64,000 nucleotides of DNA from Semisulcospira habei. Lineage: Eukaryota > Mollusca > Gastropoda > Semisulcospiridae. The stretch's first letter is position 1, and every line of letters starts with the position of its first letter. Of the stretch, positions 52,925 to 63,700 are shown piece after piece. The notes under the pieces were generated by a model that saw only the letters and a program-made list of their open reading frames with translations, was not told the DNA's origin and did no database searches. The position numbers and the translations under genes were made by a program. The stretch lies in assembly GCA_036245525.1 (NCBI GenBank), contig BTPG01000002.1, forward strand, positions 163,271,876 through 163,335,875, in the 5' to 3' direction.

Positions 52925-53930
52925 GTTTCCTCAAAAACATTACCGATGACATTACTGTCTGGAAGTGTCTACTACTTACTCAATTTCAGCCTAAGAACCT
53001 GTTGTGTAACACAACCCGGGAGGCACTCGGGGAACCCTGCCTAGGGCCGAGAGTTGTCTCCTGCCCCTGCCCATAAAGATCCCGCCACGTGGCGTGAGCA
53101 TTCAGTCGCTGGTACTTAGCTCTTGAGTGCAGACGTGTTAGCCTACAGGACCTATTCCCGTTCAAACCAGTTCTTAAAGGGCCGGTCGTTTTTTAGTCTG
53201 TTTGTTCTTTGGACTTCGTTCGACACTACCGGACTTCCAAATCTTCCTCTTCTTATCGGGAGCTGAGTGTTTTTCGTACCATCGATTACTGCTGTAGCTT
53301 TTGTGGGCACTGTTAGGCGTGAACCCGCTTGGGACTTATTCCCGCCTCCGTGTGCTCTGGACACCATGGATGTCTCCTTTCCCGACGCCCCGCAACTCAG
53401 GAGAGGTAACATTTCGGCCCCAGGCCTTGGCTGGCCCCCAGACCGGGTGCCTGCTTCGGTTTGTGGCTTCGCTTCGATGGTATCGTTTCGCGCCAATCTC
53501 TCGTTTTTATTGGCGGGGCTTCGTAGTGCCTGCGCCCAGTCGCTAGTCATGTCTGATTTATGTTGCAGTAGCCAAGTGCTTTCTTGCCAGAAATGCGGCG
53601 ACTTCCGGTGGCCGAGTGATAAGCACAAGTTTTGCCTTCCTTGTATGGGATGCTCCTCGGACCACTCTTGTGATATTTGCGTAGCTTGGCCGGAACAACT
53701 TTGGTCGCAGCTGTGGGGATTTTACCGGCGTGAGCGCACGATGCCGGCTACTGACCGTTCATCCTCCATTCCTGGAGCTTTAACCAAGAACTCTCGCTCT
53801 GAACATTGGACACTTGCGCCTAGCTCTTCCCACAGGACTGCATCTTCCATGACTCACACCCGGAATAAGCCCGCTGACTCTTACGGAGAGACAGCACTAG
53901 GGCAGAGTGACTGCCTTACGGAGGCAAGGC
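52925..53930 (+). mobile_element. DIRS1-like retroelement, copy D2 (5' part, other subfamily)
   Basis: A second left tip, GTTTCCTCAAAAACATTACC, then TGGAAGTGTCTACTACTTAC, which matches the right-end sequence of copy C rather than B. It carries the ORF1 zinc-ribbon block and then runs into RTE-derived sequence near 53930. Confidence 0.75.
53551..53900 (+). pseudogene. DIRS ORF1, zinc-ribbon-like protein (copy D2)
   Basis: MSDLCCSSQVLSCQKCGDFR is followed by CLPCMGCSSDHSCDICVAWP and EQLWSQLWGFYRR, the best-preserved version of the module. Five Cys pairs or near-pairs suit two zinc sites. TGTTGCAG at 53561-53568 is the conserved splice acceptor, so the real start may come from an upstream exon. 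A Ser/Thr-rich segment follows. The frame then reads into the RTE-derived insert, producing a chimeric 340-codon open frame of no likely function. Confidence 0.6.
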
Positions 53931-54298
53931 TCCACGCCGTCCTTTGTCCACAGACAGTCCTGGGAGGCCTCGCGCCGACGAAAAGACTAACAGTAATTCC
54001 TTTCCTGGAGGAGGAAGGTTCTTCTACCAGAAGACTTAAGCCGGAAGTCTTCGGAAGCCACAGGACCGAGCTGCCTCTCTCTATCCAGGGATACAACCAT
54101 GGGCACATGAACCCCCAGGGAAAGAGGAAAAGAGGTAGGCCGAGAAACTCCTGGCGTCGAGACCTCCAAGCAGACATCAAGAGACTGGGAACCACCTGGA
54201 GTAGAATCGAAGGAGAAGCACAGGACAGGAGTTGCTGGAGGTCTCTCGTCGACGGCCTATACCCGGGTAGGGGTGACAGGCGTAAGTAAGTAAGTAAG
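53930..54298 (+). mobile_element. Internally deleted RTE-like element (5' end fused to 3' end)
   Basis: The 5' leader of the RTE-like LINE (FLEEEGSSTRR, GPSRLSLSRDT-like, then ATGGGCACATG) is joined directly to its 3' coding end ([41 protein letters not shown]) and the same AAGT tail. Compare 36560-36760 and 32378-32950 on the minus strand. Endonuclease and reverse transcriptase are deleted. It would need the parent LINE's enzyme to move. Confidence 0.75.
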
Positions 54299-54599
54299 TA
54301 CCTGAGGCGTGGGTCCAGAAGCTGGCGGGACTAGCCCTGTAAGTGTCCCGCTCCGAGGGGGTTCAGGCCAGAGTGTGGCTACAGCTTCTGGGGCTCATGA
54401 GCGCCGCTGCGGATCTGTTACCTCTCGGCAGGCTCTACTCGTGGCCGATTCAGTTGCATCTCCTGCTTCATTGGCGCCTGTTCTCGTCCCAACCTCATGA
54501 CCTTGGTCCCCATGTCCCAGCTAGTCCGGCCGCACCTTCAGAGATGGACAGACCCATCTTGGCTCGCTACAGGAGTCCCCCTCTCCCCACCCCCCCCCT

Positions 54600-55315
54600 T
54601 CCCCGTCTGTCCCTCTGCGCTCACTTGAGCCTAACAGGATGGGGAACGCACCTGCTACCGGACTTCTGCACAGTCTCGGGCCAGTGGCCACTGGACCTGG
54701 CTGGCAAGCACATCAACTGGCTGGTGTTGAAGGCAGTGTGGCTCACCCTCATCGCCTGGGAGACACTCCTCAGACATCATGAGGTCCTGATTCTCTCCGA
54801 CAACACAACAGTCATGGCCTACATCCAGAAGCAGTGCGGGACGTGCTCGACCTCGCTCTGCATCCAACTTTTTCAAGTGCTCTTGTGGTGCAGGGATCGC
54901 GGCATCTCGCTTCGGGCGCAACACATCCCCAGCCACTTGAACGTCCTAGTGGACTCCCTCTCGCGACAGGGCCAACTTCTCCACACCCAGTGGACCCTCC
55001 GGCCCGACCTTTTCTGGATGATATGCACTCGCTGGGAGACACCCATGATCGACCTGTTTGTGACAAGGTGGAACAGACAACTTCCCCTCTTTGTGTCACC
55101 CATTCCAGACCCACTAGCCTGGGTGGTGGACGCCCTCTCCATCTCCTGGGACGGCCTCCTGACTTACGCTTACCCTCCATCAGTGCTGGTGCCCAAGGTC
55201 CTACTGAAGCTCAAGGGCTGCAACGCAGTACTGTTTCTGGTGGCCCTGTTCAATTGGAACAGGAGCTGGACCACTGACCTCCTGAGCCTCGCCACGGATC
55301 CTCCTCTGTGACTTT
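54600..55315 (+). pseudogene. DIRS RNase H and following domain (copy D)
   Basis: LSLCAHLSLTGWGTHLLPD, NWLVLKAVWLTLIAWE, VLILSDNTTVMAYIQKQ and HLNVLVDSLSRQG line up with RNase H. The first catalytic Asp is His here and the catalytic Glu is Val, so the enzyme would be inactive although the frame is open. DLFVTRWNRQLPLFVSPIPD and DALSISWDGLLTYAYPPS follow, then a TGA stop at 55309-55311. Confidence 0.8.
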
Positions 55316-55499
55316 CCATGCCGCGCACGATGCTGAAGCAGCCCCGGCAGGATCTCTTTCACCCTTGCCCAGAGAGACACCTCTTACACGCCTGGAGGTT
55401 GTGCGGCGGGGGCTGTCGCCGCTAGAGGCTTCTCAGGTGTGGCAGTGGAGGCTATCGCTGCAGACCGTCGACCAGGAGAATCTGTAAGGGGAAGTGGAG

Positions 55500-56458
55500 G
55501 GTCATGCGGGCCTGGTGCGCCGCCAAGCACCTCACCCCCACGGATCTGACGATGCCCCAGCTTGCTGAGCTCTTCATGTGGCTCTTCTCGGAGCAGAACT
55601 TGGCGCCTATCACCATAAGGGGGCTACCTGGCTATGGTGATGGACACGTACCGGCACTTGGGATGACCAGACCCAGGGGCTTGCAAAGACCTATCCGACC
55701 TGATGGCACATTTTGAGCTCCAGCGACCGATTACCCTCACTGATACAATGCTGGGACCTGCTGTGGGTTCTTACATGGCTGAATTTGGACTGCTTCGAAC
55801 CACTGCCCTTGACCAGGAAGATGTGCTTCCTTCTGGCCCTCGCCACAGCATCAAGAGTTAGTGAGCTACACGCACTCTCAGTGCAGCCCTCCTGTCTGCA
55901 GTTTAGGGCCGATGGGTCGGTTCAGCTCCTCACCAGCCCGACCTTCTTGGCCCAGAATAGACCCCCCTCGGCCACTGCTCAGACGATAACACTGCGCCCA
56001 CTCAGAGCCCGTGAACACTCCCGGGACTCCCGACAGCAGGATCCGGTCAGGGCATTGAAGATCTACCTCCGCTGGGCAAAGCCCCTCAGGAGGGGACGTT
56101 CTCGCTTCTTCCTGCCCATGGCTCCAGGCAGGGACGACATCTCAGCCCAGACTATCTCCGCATGGCTACGCGGAGTCATACGTTCCGCTTACAAAGACCT
56201 CTCTCCCCGAGGGGAGCTAAGAGGCTGCAGATCAGGGCGCATGAGGTCAGAGCCGTGGCAACCAGCATCGCCTTCAACCCCAACTGCGCTGTGAGGGACA
56301 TTGTGGCAGCCGTGGGCTGGCGGGCAGAATCAACCTTCGTCCGGTTCTATTTCAGAGACCTCTCAGGCCAACGAGCAAACCTGGCCCTAGTGGGGGACAT
56401 CGCTGCGGCGCAACACTCCCTCTTGGCGCCGAGTGCGCCAAAAGTAACGCTTGGCTGA
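55500..56458 (+). pseudogene. DIRS tyrosine recombinase with frameshifts (copy D)
   Basis: MRAWCAAKHLTPTDLTMPQL, then (another frame) CFLLALATASRVSELHAL with the active Arg. After a further frameshift near 56210 come IRAHEVRAVATSIAFN and VGWRAESTFVRFYFRDL. All catalytic residues (Arg, His-x-x-Arg, Trp, Tyr) are kept, but at least two frameshifts separate them. Confidence 0.8.
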
Positions 56459-56553
56459 AATCGTCGGGAGTTTTGCACGTAAAGGGGCTTTGCTAAGCGT
56501 TTAATGCTGGGGTAGGAACTAGTGGGCGGCACCCTCCTCCTCTTCGCTATTCT

Positions 56554-56648
56554 TCCTAATAGTAATGCCATCGGTAATGTTTTTGAAGAAACAAATGTAT
56601 TTTTCTCTAAAATTTATTTTTTCGAAAAATACTTACCGATGGCATTAC
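56554..56648 (+). repeat. DIRS internal complementary region (copy D)
   Basis: CCTAATAGTAATGCCATCGG to TTTTTGAAGAAAC is joined to AAATGTATTTTTCTC to TTACCGATGGCATTA. The second half complements the terminus at 56855-56913. Confidence 0.85.
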
Positions 56649-56913
56649 GCAAATTGCATTACTCAAATTGCCCTCCCGCCTACCCCGCTTGCCGCCAGTA
56701 TGCTACGAGTAAGACTAACGTGACTACACTACTCATGTGACGAGGAAGGGAGACTACTCAGGGGTCAGGATAACTGCTTGCTAGATTTACTTCCCTCGTT
56801 AGGTAGCAACACACGAGTTTTAGGCTGAAATCGGTAAGCTAAGTGTACCTTCCTAATAGTAATGCCATCGGTAAGTATTTTTTGAAAAAATACATTTAGA
56901 GAAAAATACATTT

Positions 56914-57421
56914 TAAAGAAAATCACAAAAAAGCACCAAGAAATAATAATTTCAACACAACTTATTTATTTGTAATTGTTCTTTATAAGTGTGTTTCTTT
57001 CTTTGTTATGATTTTATGCTCGCCTGATAGTCACTGTTTTCGTCTGAATTTCTTTTGTATGACAGTTTGGAAAATGTAGGGGGGGGGGTGGAGGGCTGTT
57101 GGGCCTCCCCCTCCACCCCCCGCTGTCGAGACACCCTCTGGATTAGCCCCTGGATCTGTATTCAAGTCTAGTAAACTTTATGCAATACATTGAGGCTAAG
57201 GTCGAGATTCTCAGTCAAGTCCAGTAAATTGTATGAACTGGCTAAGCACTATGGTCAAAATTTTGGACTTGTCTTCAGAAAACTGTTATAAGTTAAGGGA
57301 CAGGTGGACCAGAATAGTTTGATGGAGGTGCCAGAATGGCTTGTCAGCTTCAGGCACTAAGCAATAGACATTCAGAAATGATAAGTGGGTCAAACATGCA
57401 CGTTTCAATGCAAATAATAGA
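56914..57421. other. Intron sequence without a recognised element
   Basis: AT-rich, with a short G-rich and C-rich inverted pair near 57078-57120. A weak P1-like fragment (GATGGAGGTGCCAGAATGGC) lies near 57321. No gene is supported. Confidence 0.45.
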
Positions 57422-57514
57422 TTAACCCTTTGTCTGTCGGTAACAGATTTAGTCGCGATGATTCCTGTAGGAATCATCACGACTAAAACTGCTACCGACA
57501 GGCAAAAGGGTTGA
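57422..57514. mobile_element. P4 palindrome (TTAACCC end)
   Basis: Starts TTAACCCTTTGTCTGTCGGTA and ends TACCGACAGGCAAAAGGGTTGA. The inner stem TTTAGTCGCGATGATTCCTG pairs with TAGGAATCATCACGACTAAA. Confidence 0.8.
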
Positions 57515-57687
57515 AAGCCCACACAAATGTGCAATCGCACTGCATGTTTGTCTGGTATTTTTATCCTCAGTTTTTGTTGAAACGTGTCATTTTGACCTAC
57601 TGCTTATTTCCAACATAATTTTTGTTGGATATAAATATGATCTTTATGTTGACAATAAAAAGCGCTACCAACAGTCAAACAGTTAAA

Positions 57688-57911
57688 TTAACCCTTATCA
57701 TTCGGAATACACCATTTGTGTGAATAAGTTTTACTAAAATAGTTCAAGGGTAGTGCCAAAATAGCTTGGCACCTCTAGGCGCCAAGCTATTCTGGCACCA
57801 TCCTTGAACTAAAGCCATTGGTCTATATCCTTATCTGTAAGTACTATAATGTAGCTTGCATATGGCAGTGTTCAAGTTTGAAGCTTTTAGCCTCAGTATG
57901 ATATGGGTTAA
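57688..57911. mobile_element. P1 palindromic TTAA MITE, long form
   Basis: The 224-bp unit runs from TTAACCCTTATCATTCGG to ATATGGGTTAA, with the central AGTTCAAGGGTAGTGCCAAA stem and the same right portion as 44006-44225. Confidence 0.8.
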
Positions 57912-57978
57912 ATTAATAAGTGGACGATAAACTGGTATTTGATATGGTGGACATCTTGTCTTGCTGGCTGTGTGACAG

Positions 57979-58079
57979 GGCTGTAGGCAGGGAGGGAGGA
58001 AGAATGGACCAGCACTCGTGGCAGGCTGCGTTCAGCCAGCAGTTTGCCCACGAAGCCCAGGACACGGTCATGCAGGAAG
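57979..58079 (+). CDS. CEP192: CEP192 exon (window exon 16)
   Basis: Acceptor CTGTGTGACAG and donor GTGAGC bound 101 bases, phase 2 in and phase 1 out. It encodes AVGREGGRMDQHSWQAAFSQ, then QFAHEAQDTVMQE, a likely helical linker between ASH domains. The exact phase fit with 52145-52266 and 58875-59052 supports it. Confidence 0.75.
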
Positions 58080-58147
58080 GTGAGCAGCTAGCGTATTCAT
58101 TGTTGTGGCATCATCATCATTATTATTTGACCACAGCCTTGAGACAG

Positions 58148-58365
58148 TTAACCCTTTTCATCCTGATACACTTTTGTTTGAAATAAATTTGGTTATGATA
58201 GTTCAAGGTTGTTGCCAGAACAGCTTGGCGCCTGAGGCGCCAAGCTATTCTGGTACCACCCTTGAACTAAAATGGTTGATCTATCTCCTAATATGTAATG
58301 TAGCTTTCATAGGATAATAAACACATTTTAAAAAAAAAATCCAGCCACAGGATGTTATGGGTTAA
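58148..58365. mobile_element. P1 palindromic TTAA MITE
   Basis: The 218-bp unit runs from TTAACCCTTTTCATCCTGAT to GTTATGGGTTAA, with the stem from GATAGTTCAAGGTTGTTGCC to GGTACCACCCTTGAACTA centred on GGCGCCTGAGGCGCC. Confidence 0.8.
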
Positions 58366-58452
58366 GGGCTCCCTCACAGGTAGGTTAGTTGGTGAGTACG
58401 AGTGTGCCATATGTACTCTTAATGCTTGACATCTTCACTGCTGAACACAGTT

Positions 58453-58518
58453 GCAAGAGGCATAGATCCTCCTGACCCCCTGCAAATGCAGGGGCTCATA
58501 TAGATCTGTGCCTTTTGC
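58453..58518. repeat. P2 palindrome
   Basis: GCAAGAGGCATAGATCCTCC pairs with TATAGATCTGTGCCTTTTGC around CCCCTGCAAATGCAGGGG. Confidence 0.75.
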
Positions 58519-58554
58519 TGGTACAGAAGGCAGCCCTTTAACTATGATAGGACA

Positions 58555-58655
58555 CTTGCTCATTTCTGTAACATGTCAGAAAGGTCAAGGTTACAAAGGT
58601 CACATGTGTGGATGGGTCATACATGTGAGCCATAAGGGCTTTGCCTTTCTTGTTA
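58555..58655 (+). repeat. Repeat R, right-end fragment
   Basis: ATGTCAGAAAGGTCAAGG, then GGATGGGTCATACATGTGAG and CCATAAGGGCTTTGCCTTTC. It shows the unsplit form of the sequence interrupted by the TTAA element at 4402-5135. Confidence 0.7.
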
Positions 58656-58874
58656 GTATCAGTGTTATGTGAGAACTACGCTTGTCCGTGTTGTGTAATG
58701 TGTGTATAGATTTGTGTTTGTATGATTGTGTTTCTTTTGTGTGAGTGTCAGTGTTTATGTGCATGTTTTAGTAGCATTGTCATGAGGGAGGATATTTGTG
58801 TCTGCGTGTGTTTGTGCGCATGTCTCATTAAACAAATCATGATTCTCACTCTCTTCCCCCTCTCTTTTATCTAG

Positions 58875-59052
58875 GTCGCACCATCCCAGACAGTCCAGAT
58901 GACTCGGCTGCATTTTTCCACCACCTTAGTTCTCAGTGTGTGGCCTTATTGGCTGACCCTCAACCTGAGAGACCCTCGTCTGTAACTGTCAGCTCCACAC
59001 CTCATTCACAACAGTCCCCGCAGCTCTCATCCCCAGCCTCGGTGCAGAGCAG
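58875..59052 (+). CDS. CEP192: CEP192 exon (window exon 17)
   Basis: Acceptor CTTTTATCTAG and donor GTGGGA bound 178 bases, phase 1 in and phase 2 out. It encodes GRTIPDSPDDSAAFFHHLSS, then QCVALLADPQPERPSSVTVS and a Ser/Pro/Gln-rich tail. It is probably a disordered linker. A GT tract of about 95 bases starts only 10 bases after the donor. Confidence 0.75.
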
Positions 59053-59057
59053 GTGGG

Positions 59058-59200
<143 letters not shown>

Positions 59201-59261
59201 CCTCTGCAGACTACATACCAGTTTAGGAGTCTGCAGATTACATTTACCATTAATAAGTCAA

Positions 59262-59298
59262 GGGTGTTGCCAAGTATTCTGGCACCGCCCTTGAACTA
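59262..59298. repeat. P1 palindrome, internally deleted
   Basis: AAGTCAAGGGTGTTGCCAAG meets TTCTGGCACCGCCCTTGAAC with the centre lost. Confidence 0.6.
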
Positions 59299-59444
59299 GC
59301 TTAGGTCTCCTAGGTCCTGTGGTGGTGTGATTCAGGGCTCAACTTGTTTAGTGCCAGCTGTCGCAGACTGTGTTTCTGCAGTCTTCATTAATTCAAGACC
59401 AACAACCCTACAAGTTTCAGGAACATGGATTCAAAGTGGTGTCA

Positions 59445-59510
59445 GCAAGAGGTATAGATCCTCATGAGCCCCCGCAACTGCAGGGGCTTATGAGGATCTA
59501 TACCTCTTGC
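59445..59510. repeat. P2 palindrome (near perfect)
   Basis: GCAAGAGGTATAGATCCTCATG pairs with TATGAGGATCTATACCTCTTGC around AGCCCCCGCAACTGCAGGGGCT. The compensating A/T pair in GGTATA/TATACC shows that the stem is kept as a unit. Confidence 0.85.
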
Positions 59511-59591
59511 AATTGGGTGGTGGTCAGATTTTCTCGGCACTGAACAGGTTAAAATTGTGCTCTTGGTGGAGAAAAAAGGCCACCTGCAAGT

Positions 59592-59659
59592 GCAAGAGGC
59601 TTAGATCCTCATGAGCCCCCACTGTTCACATGGGCTCATGACAGTCTGTGCCACTTGCT
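59592..59659. repeat. P2 palindrome
   Basis: GCAAGAGGCTTAGATCCTCATG pairs with CATGACAGTCTGTGCCACTTGC around CCCCCACTGTTCACATGGG. It lies 40 bases upstream of a CEP192 exon. Confidence 0.7.
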
Positions 59660-59699
59660 GTGTGACACTGTGGAGGACACTTTGGTTTTGACATTTCAG

Positions 59700-59806
59700 A
59701 GAGGACAACAGATCATACGACTCGACAAGTCAGTTCCTCATCCCCAGTCGACCTGACGATTTGGAGGATGAGTGGACCGTCAAACCCGACCACCTCACTC
59801 TGACTG
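59700..59806 (+). CDS. CEP192: CEP192 exon (window exon 18, last in window)
   Basis: Acceptor TTGACATTTCAG and donor GTATGT bound 107 bases, phase 2 in and phase 1 out. It encodes EDNRSYDSTSQFLIPSRPDD, then LEDEWTVKPDHLTLT. The W.V.P..L.L strand opens a further ASH domain, so coding exons continue beyond 64000. DIRS copy F begins 41 bases later. Confidence 0.8.
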
Positions 59807-60733
59807 GTATGTTGTCTGTATCTTGTCGCTGTGGAACTTAACTCTTTGTTTTCTCAAAACACATTACCGATGGTATTACTATATGGGATTAGTTCTTAGC
59901 TAGTCTAATTTTAGCCCAAAATTCTTTGTGTACGATTATGGCCATTATGGCAGGAGAGGGGCGCCACAGACTGGGCAGAAGCCCGGTTAGCCTCCCTTCC
60001 TGTATCACCACGCATGCGCTCCGCGCTTCCCACTAAAGTCAGTTTCTTTGCTAGTTACTGAGCGGTTGTGTACATCGTGAGCTCTACGCTTCGTAGTTCT
60101 CCTGAGCCCGTTGACCGGTCGTTGGACTGTTGTTTGCCTTCGCCTTGTAGCTTAGGCTTGGACGCTTTCATGTGGGACTGCCTCGGCAGTTTGTGTTTGT
60201 GACTTAGGGCTAGCCTTCAGTGGCGCCGGTGAACTCTTTTCACGTGTTGTAGCCGCTCGGACTTGTAGCTTCGCCCTTGTGACCCGGTTCTGGCCTGCGC
60301 TTGCTTGCGCCGGTTCAGGCATGGGGTGTGTGATTGAGAACTGTGACTGGTGTGTTCGCTCGTCGTTAGACCCTTACGTAGGACGAGCCCGGGAGTGTTG
60401 GTTCGTGGCCGGCGTCGTCCTGGCAGCTTCCGTCAACCCTGCCGTTCCTGCGTGGACTGGTGTCTGGACCGGCGACAGTTCGAGCTGCCTCTACGCCTGG
60501 TCGTCTTTCCTCCACGTGGCTGTTGGTCTTGGCCAGGCGGTTGGTCCTTCTTCTTCGAATGACGAGGTATAGATTCGGTTAGAGCCACGCCAGGCGCTCA
60601 GGGGTGTGGGTAGAGCGCCGGGCCTCGGCGTAAGCCGTTTTTTGGTTTTCGAAATTTTCGCTCAAACGAGGTTCGTTGGGCGTGTCCACGGGGGCATGCT
60701 CGCTCGATTGTCATTGTACCCTTTGTGTTGCAG

Positions 60734-60880
60734 TTGGCAAGTCCGCACCTGCACGCGATGTGGGCATTTCCAGTGGCCTAGTGACGATTTTCCTTGCCTG
60801 ACCTGTTCCGAATGTGCCTCATCTATCCCATGCCTGGTCTGCGCCCCATGGCCGGAAGAGTAGTGGACACAGCTACAGAG
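60734..60880 (+). pseudogene. DIRS ORF1 zinc-ribbon-like fragment (copy F)
   Basis: Directly after GTGTTGCAG (to 60733) the frame reads VRTCTRCGHFQWPSD, FPCLTCSECASSIPCLVCAP and WPEE, then a TAG stop where the other copies continue WSQL. A frame after it keeps TQLQSFYG. It is closest to copy A. Confidence 0.6.
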
Positions 60881-60944
60881 CTTCTACGGCCGAAACGACC
60901 GACCCCAGCACGGAGTTCCGATCCATCCCCAGTATGCGCCACAG

Positions 60945-61370
60945 ACCTGCCGAGTGGCCCCTACCGTGTGGTAGCGCCTCCGCAGTATGACTGCGAGCTA
61001 GAGCGCTAAAACCGGCAACCACCACAGTCCCGTCGAGTGGTCGTTGTGCGGTGCAGGATCGGCGAGGCCCGCCAAAGGGAATAAAGAATGAAAGTTAAGC
61101 CTCTTGTGAAAGCTCCGGTATTCGATCCTTTCCCGGTACGTGCCACAGACCCGCCGAGTGGCCCTTTACCGTGTGGTAGCGCTTCTGACACAGCAGCCTT
61201 GACTGCGAGCTAAAAGAAATAAGAGCGCTATAACCGGCATCCACAGTCCCGTCGAGTGGTCGCTGTGCGGTTCCGGATCGACGAGGCCCACCAGCTAAGC
61301 CTCTAGGATTTTCACCGGTATCCACCACTGTCCCGTTGAGTGGGTGTTACACGGTGGTGGCTCCAAACAG
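60945..61370 (+). repeat. Degenerate tandem repeats after ORF1 in DIRS copy F
   Basis: GCCACAGACCTGCCGAGTGG / GCCACAGACCCGCCGAGTGG and ACAGTCCCGTCGAGTGGTCG / ACTGTCCCGTTGAGTGGGTG recur with TGTGGTAGCG and GACTGCGAGCTA blocks in between, in units of roughly 180-190 bp. They are unrelated to the arrays in copies A and B. Confidence 0.7.
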
Positions 61371-63179
61371 TTACAAGAAGGCAACAAGCACATCCTGCAG
61401 CTCCGGTAGACGTCCGGGTAGAGACACCGAAGGCTGCAGCCTACCAGGTCAGCAATCGGCACGCTCTGCTACATGGACCTTTGTGCCCCCCTCCTCGTCC
61501 GCCACTGGTGAACGACTCGGTGCCCCGACATTACACTGGCGACTCGGCGCCTAGATCGGACAAACTTACTCGGTGTTCCCGCTCCCACTCCCGGACACGC
61601 AACCTGAGACGCAGCCCAGCTTGCCCCGAGACTGCCCGCCCCATGTTCGCCGTGAGCGCTCCCTCCTTCATCTTTGGTCGCGCTTCAAGAACAAGTCGAC
61701 GCGCCACAGAGTTTCTTCCGACTCTTAGCTGTTAGCCGACCCTCAGGCGTGGGCTAGGTACGACTCGGCCACAGTTCAGCGGCCTGACGGTCGGTGGTTC
61801 TCGTCGCTGCTACCATGCCAGACAGCGCTGCCATGCCACGACCGCCGGCAGCGACACTGCAGACCGTGATGTGAGTCTTCTCGTCGCCAAACTCTTGCGG
61901 GACTGTTCTGCCGTGCGGCTCCCTCGACTTCACCCTTCTGTGAGAAGCTCAGCGCCTAGAGCTGCGACCTTCTCCTGGGACGACAAGGCGGTGATTCTTG
62001 CTTCTTGTCAGGTAAGTTGGCCTGGGCCGGCAGAGGACGACGCTCAGCCTGTTTCCTGCGGAGTCTTTTCGTCACTTCTTGAGAGACCAGCCCTGACCTA
62101 CCCTTCCTTGCGCATGACGTGGAGGAGCTGCAGTCGGCTTCCTTGGGACCCTTGGAGACTCTTCGTGCTCTGGATGCAGCGGCGCGTGTCGTGCTGACTG
62201 CTTCCCCGCGGATCCCGGCCACGCTCAAGAGGAAGGCCTCTGCTTGTGGGTGCTGATCGTCAGGGCAAGTGGTTCAAGTCGCTCCCCCAGCCGCCGGGCT
62301 TCAGGACCTTGTTCGCTGCGGTTCCGCCGGTTCTTCTCGGACTCAGGAAGAGGAAGAAGAAACAGTTGACCGGCAGCTGTGTGCTCCTTTGACATCGTGA
62401 TACGCGAGGCGCTCGCAGTGTTCTTCTGCCCCTGCCTCAATTCTTCCCGGCGATACCTTGCAGGTTGCTTTACTTCAGGCTTCTTTCCGCAGTGGAAAAC
62501 ACAGCTACGCTCTTCGGTTCGCCCTGTTTGCAGCGGGCTCCTTGTTCTGGAGCCACTAGCCTTCGTCCTTCGGATAGATGCCTGGCACCCTTCCTTGTCT
62601 TCTCGGCTCTGGGACCTGCTAGCGCTGGCGGTATCTGGGAACCGCGTGGCTTACCACACCTTCGGCAACGCAATGGCTGTGACGGTACACGGTGTCTTGT
62701 GGCGAAGCGATGCGGCTCTTCGCCTCTGTCCCTTCCTGGCGGATCTTTAGACACTTCTTCGCCAAGTTCCCCTCGGAGGAGAGCTCCGTTTCGAGCCCGC
62801 CGGACTCATTGTCGAGGAAGCGTTTAGGACTCCTGATCCAGCTGCGCCGTCTCAGCTCCCTTTGGGTCCTCCGCTAGCTCCGGGGCGCGCCCTGCGGGCT
62901 TCCAGTTCCAGCCCCGCCCCCTACCAGAGGTGGACGTCTCCCCCCCTAGGCCTTCAGCCTTCCCTGCGCCCGCCCTTCTTCAGGCTAGCGCTCCTCAGCT
63001 ACGTGTGGCGAGCGCTTCTACCAGACGGCCCGTGGATTCTTTCAACAATCGCCGAGGGACTCCTGATCTTCTTCGGTCTCAGTTCCCCGCACCACTCTCC
63101 TTGTGGACGGCGGTGCCATCAGACCAGCCCTGAGGCGAGGCCCTCAGCGCCGAAGTAGCCGACTTGCTGCTACGGCCGC

Positions 63180-63700
63180 GGAGGTGGTTATGCGACACGA
63201 CTCCCCGGCGTTCTACAATCGGCTCGTCGTGGCTCCCGTTCCTGGTGGCAGGTGGAGCCCAGTCTTAGACCTCTCGGCGCTCAACAAGTTCTTCGTGCCT
63301 CATCCTTCCGCTTGGAGACCGCCCGGGCCCTTCGCTCCGCCATGCAGCCGATGGATTGCTGTCAGCCCAGACCTCGGATGCGTGACTTCACATTGCCTTA
63401 CACCCAGCCTCCAGGCATTACTACGTTCGCCTTCCGGAGAGGGGTCTACCAGTTGCGCGCTCTTCCCTTCGGCCTCGACTTCAGCCCTTGGGAGTTTCTT
63501 GGATTTGGATGCTGCGGTAGCCAGAGCCTGTCGTAAGTCCACGAGTCTCTCCTTGGACTACTTAGACGTCCTGCGCTTGAGGAACCAGTCCGAGTCGGCC
63601 CTGATGGAGGACTGGGATGCCCTTCTCCGCCTCCTTGAAGTTCGGGGCTCCTTGGCTAACTTCAGCTAGTCCGATCTCGTCCCTGCGCGTCTCTTCGTGC
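63180..63700 (+). pseudogene. DIRS reverse transcriptase remnant (copy F)
   Basis: RHDSPAFYNRLVVAPVPGGR, then WSPVLDLSALNKFF. After a frameshift come YTQPPGI, FAFRRGVYQLRALPFGLDFS and SLDYLDVLRLRNQSESAL. Motif A has decayed (no DLTDAY). Motif C reads YLDV where YLDD is expected. There are at least two frameshifts and a TAG. Confidence 0.75.

Larger units (their letters stand above)
54299..56913 (+). mobile_element. DIRS1-like retroelement, copy D (3' part)
   Basis: RNase H region, recombinase, internal complementary region (56554-56648) and right terminus ending GAGAAAAATACATTTT. Terminal sequence CTAAGTGTACCTTCCTAATAG matches the B/D1 subfamily, so the 3' part probably belongs with D1 and not D2. 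The reverse transcriptase is missing. Confidence 0.85.

Noticed and set aside
53267..54289. 340-codon open frame as a single protein
   Set aside because: It joins the DIRS zinc-ribbon ORF1 to an unrelated RTE-derived fragment; it is a chimera of two elements.
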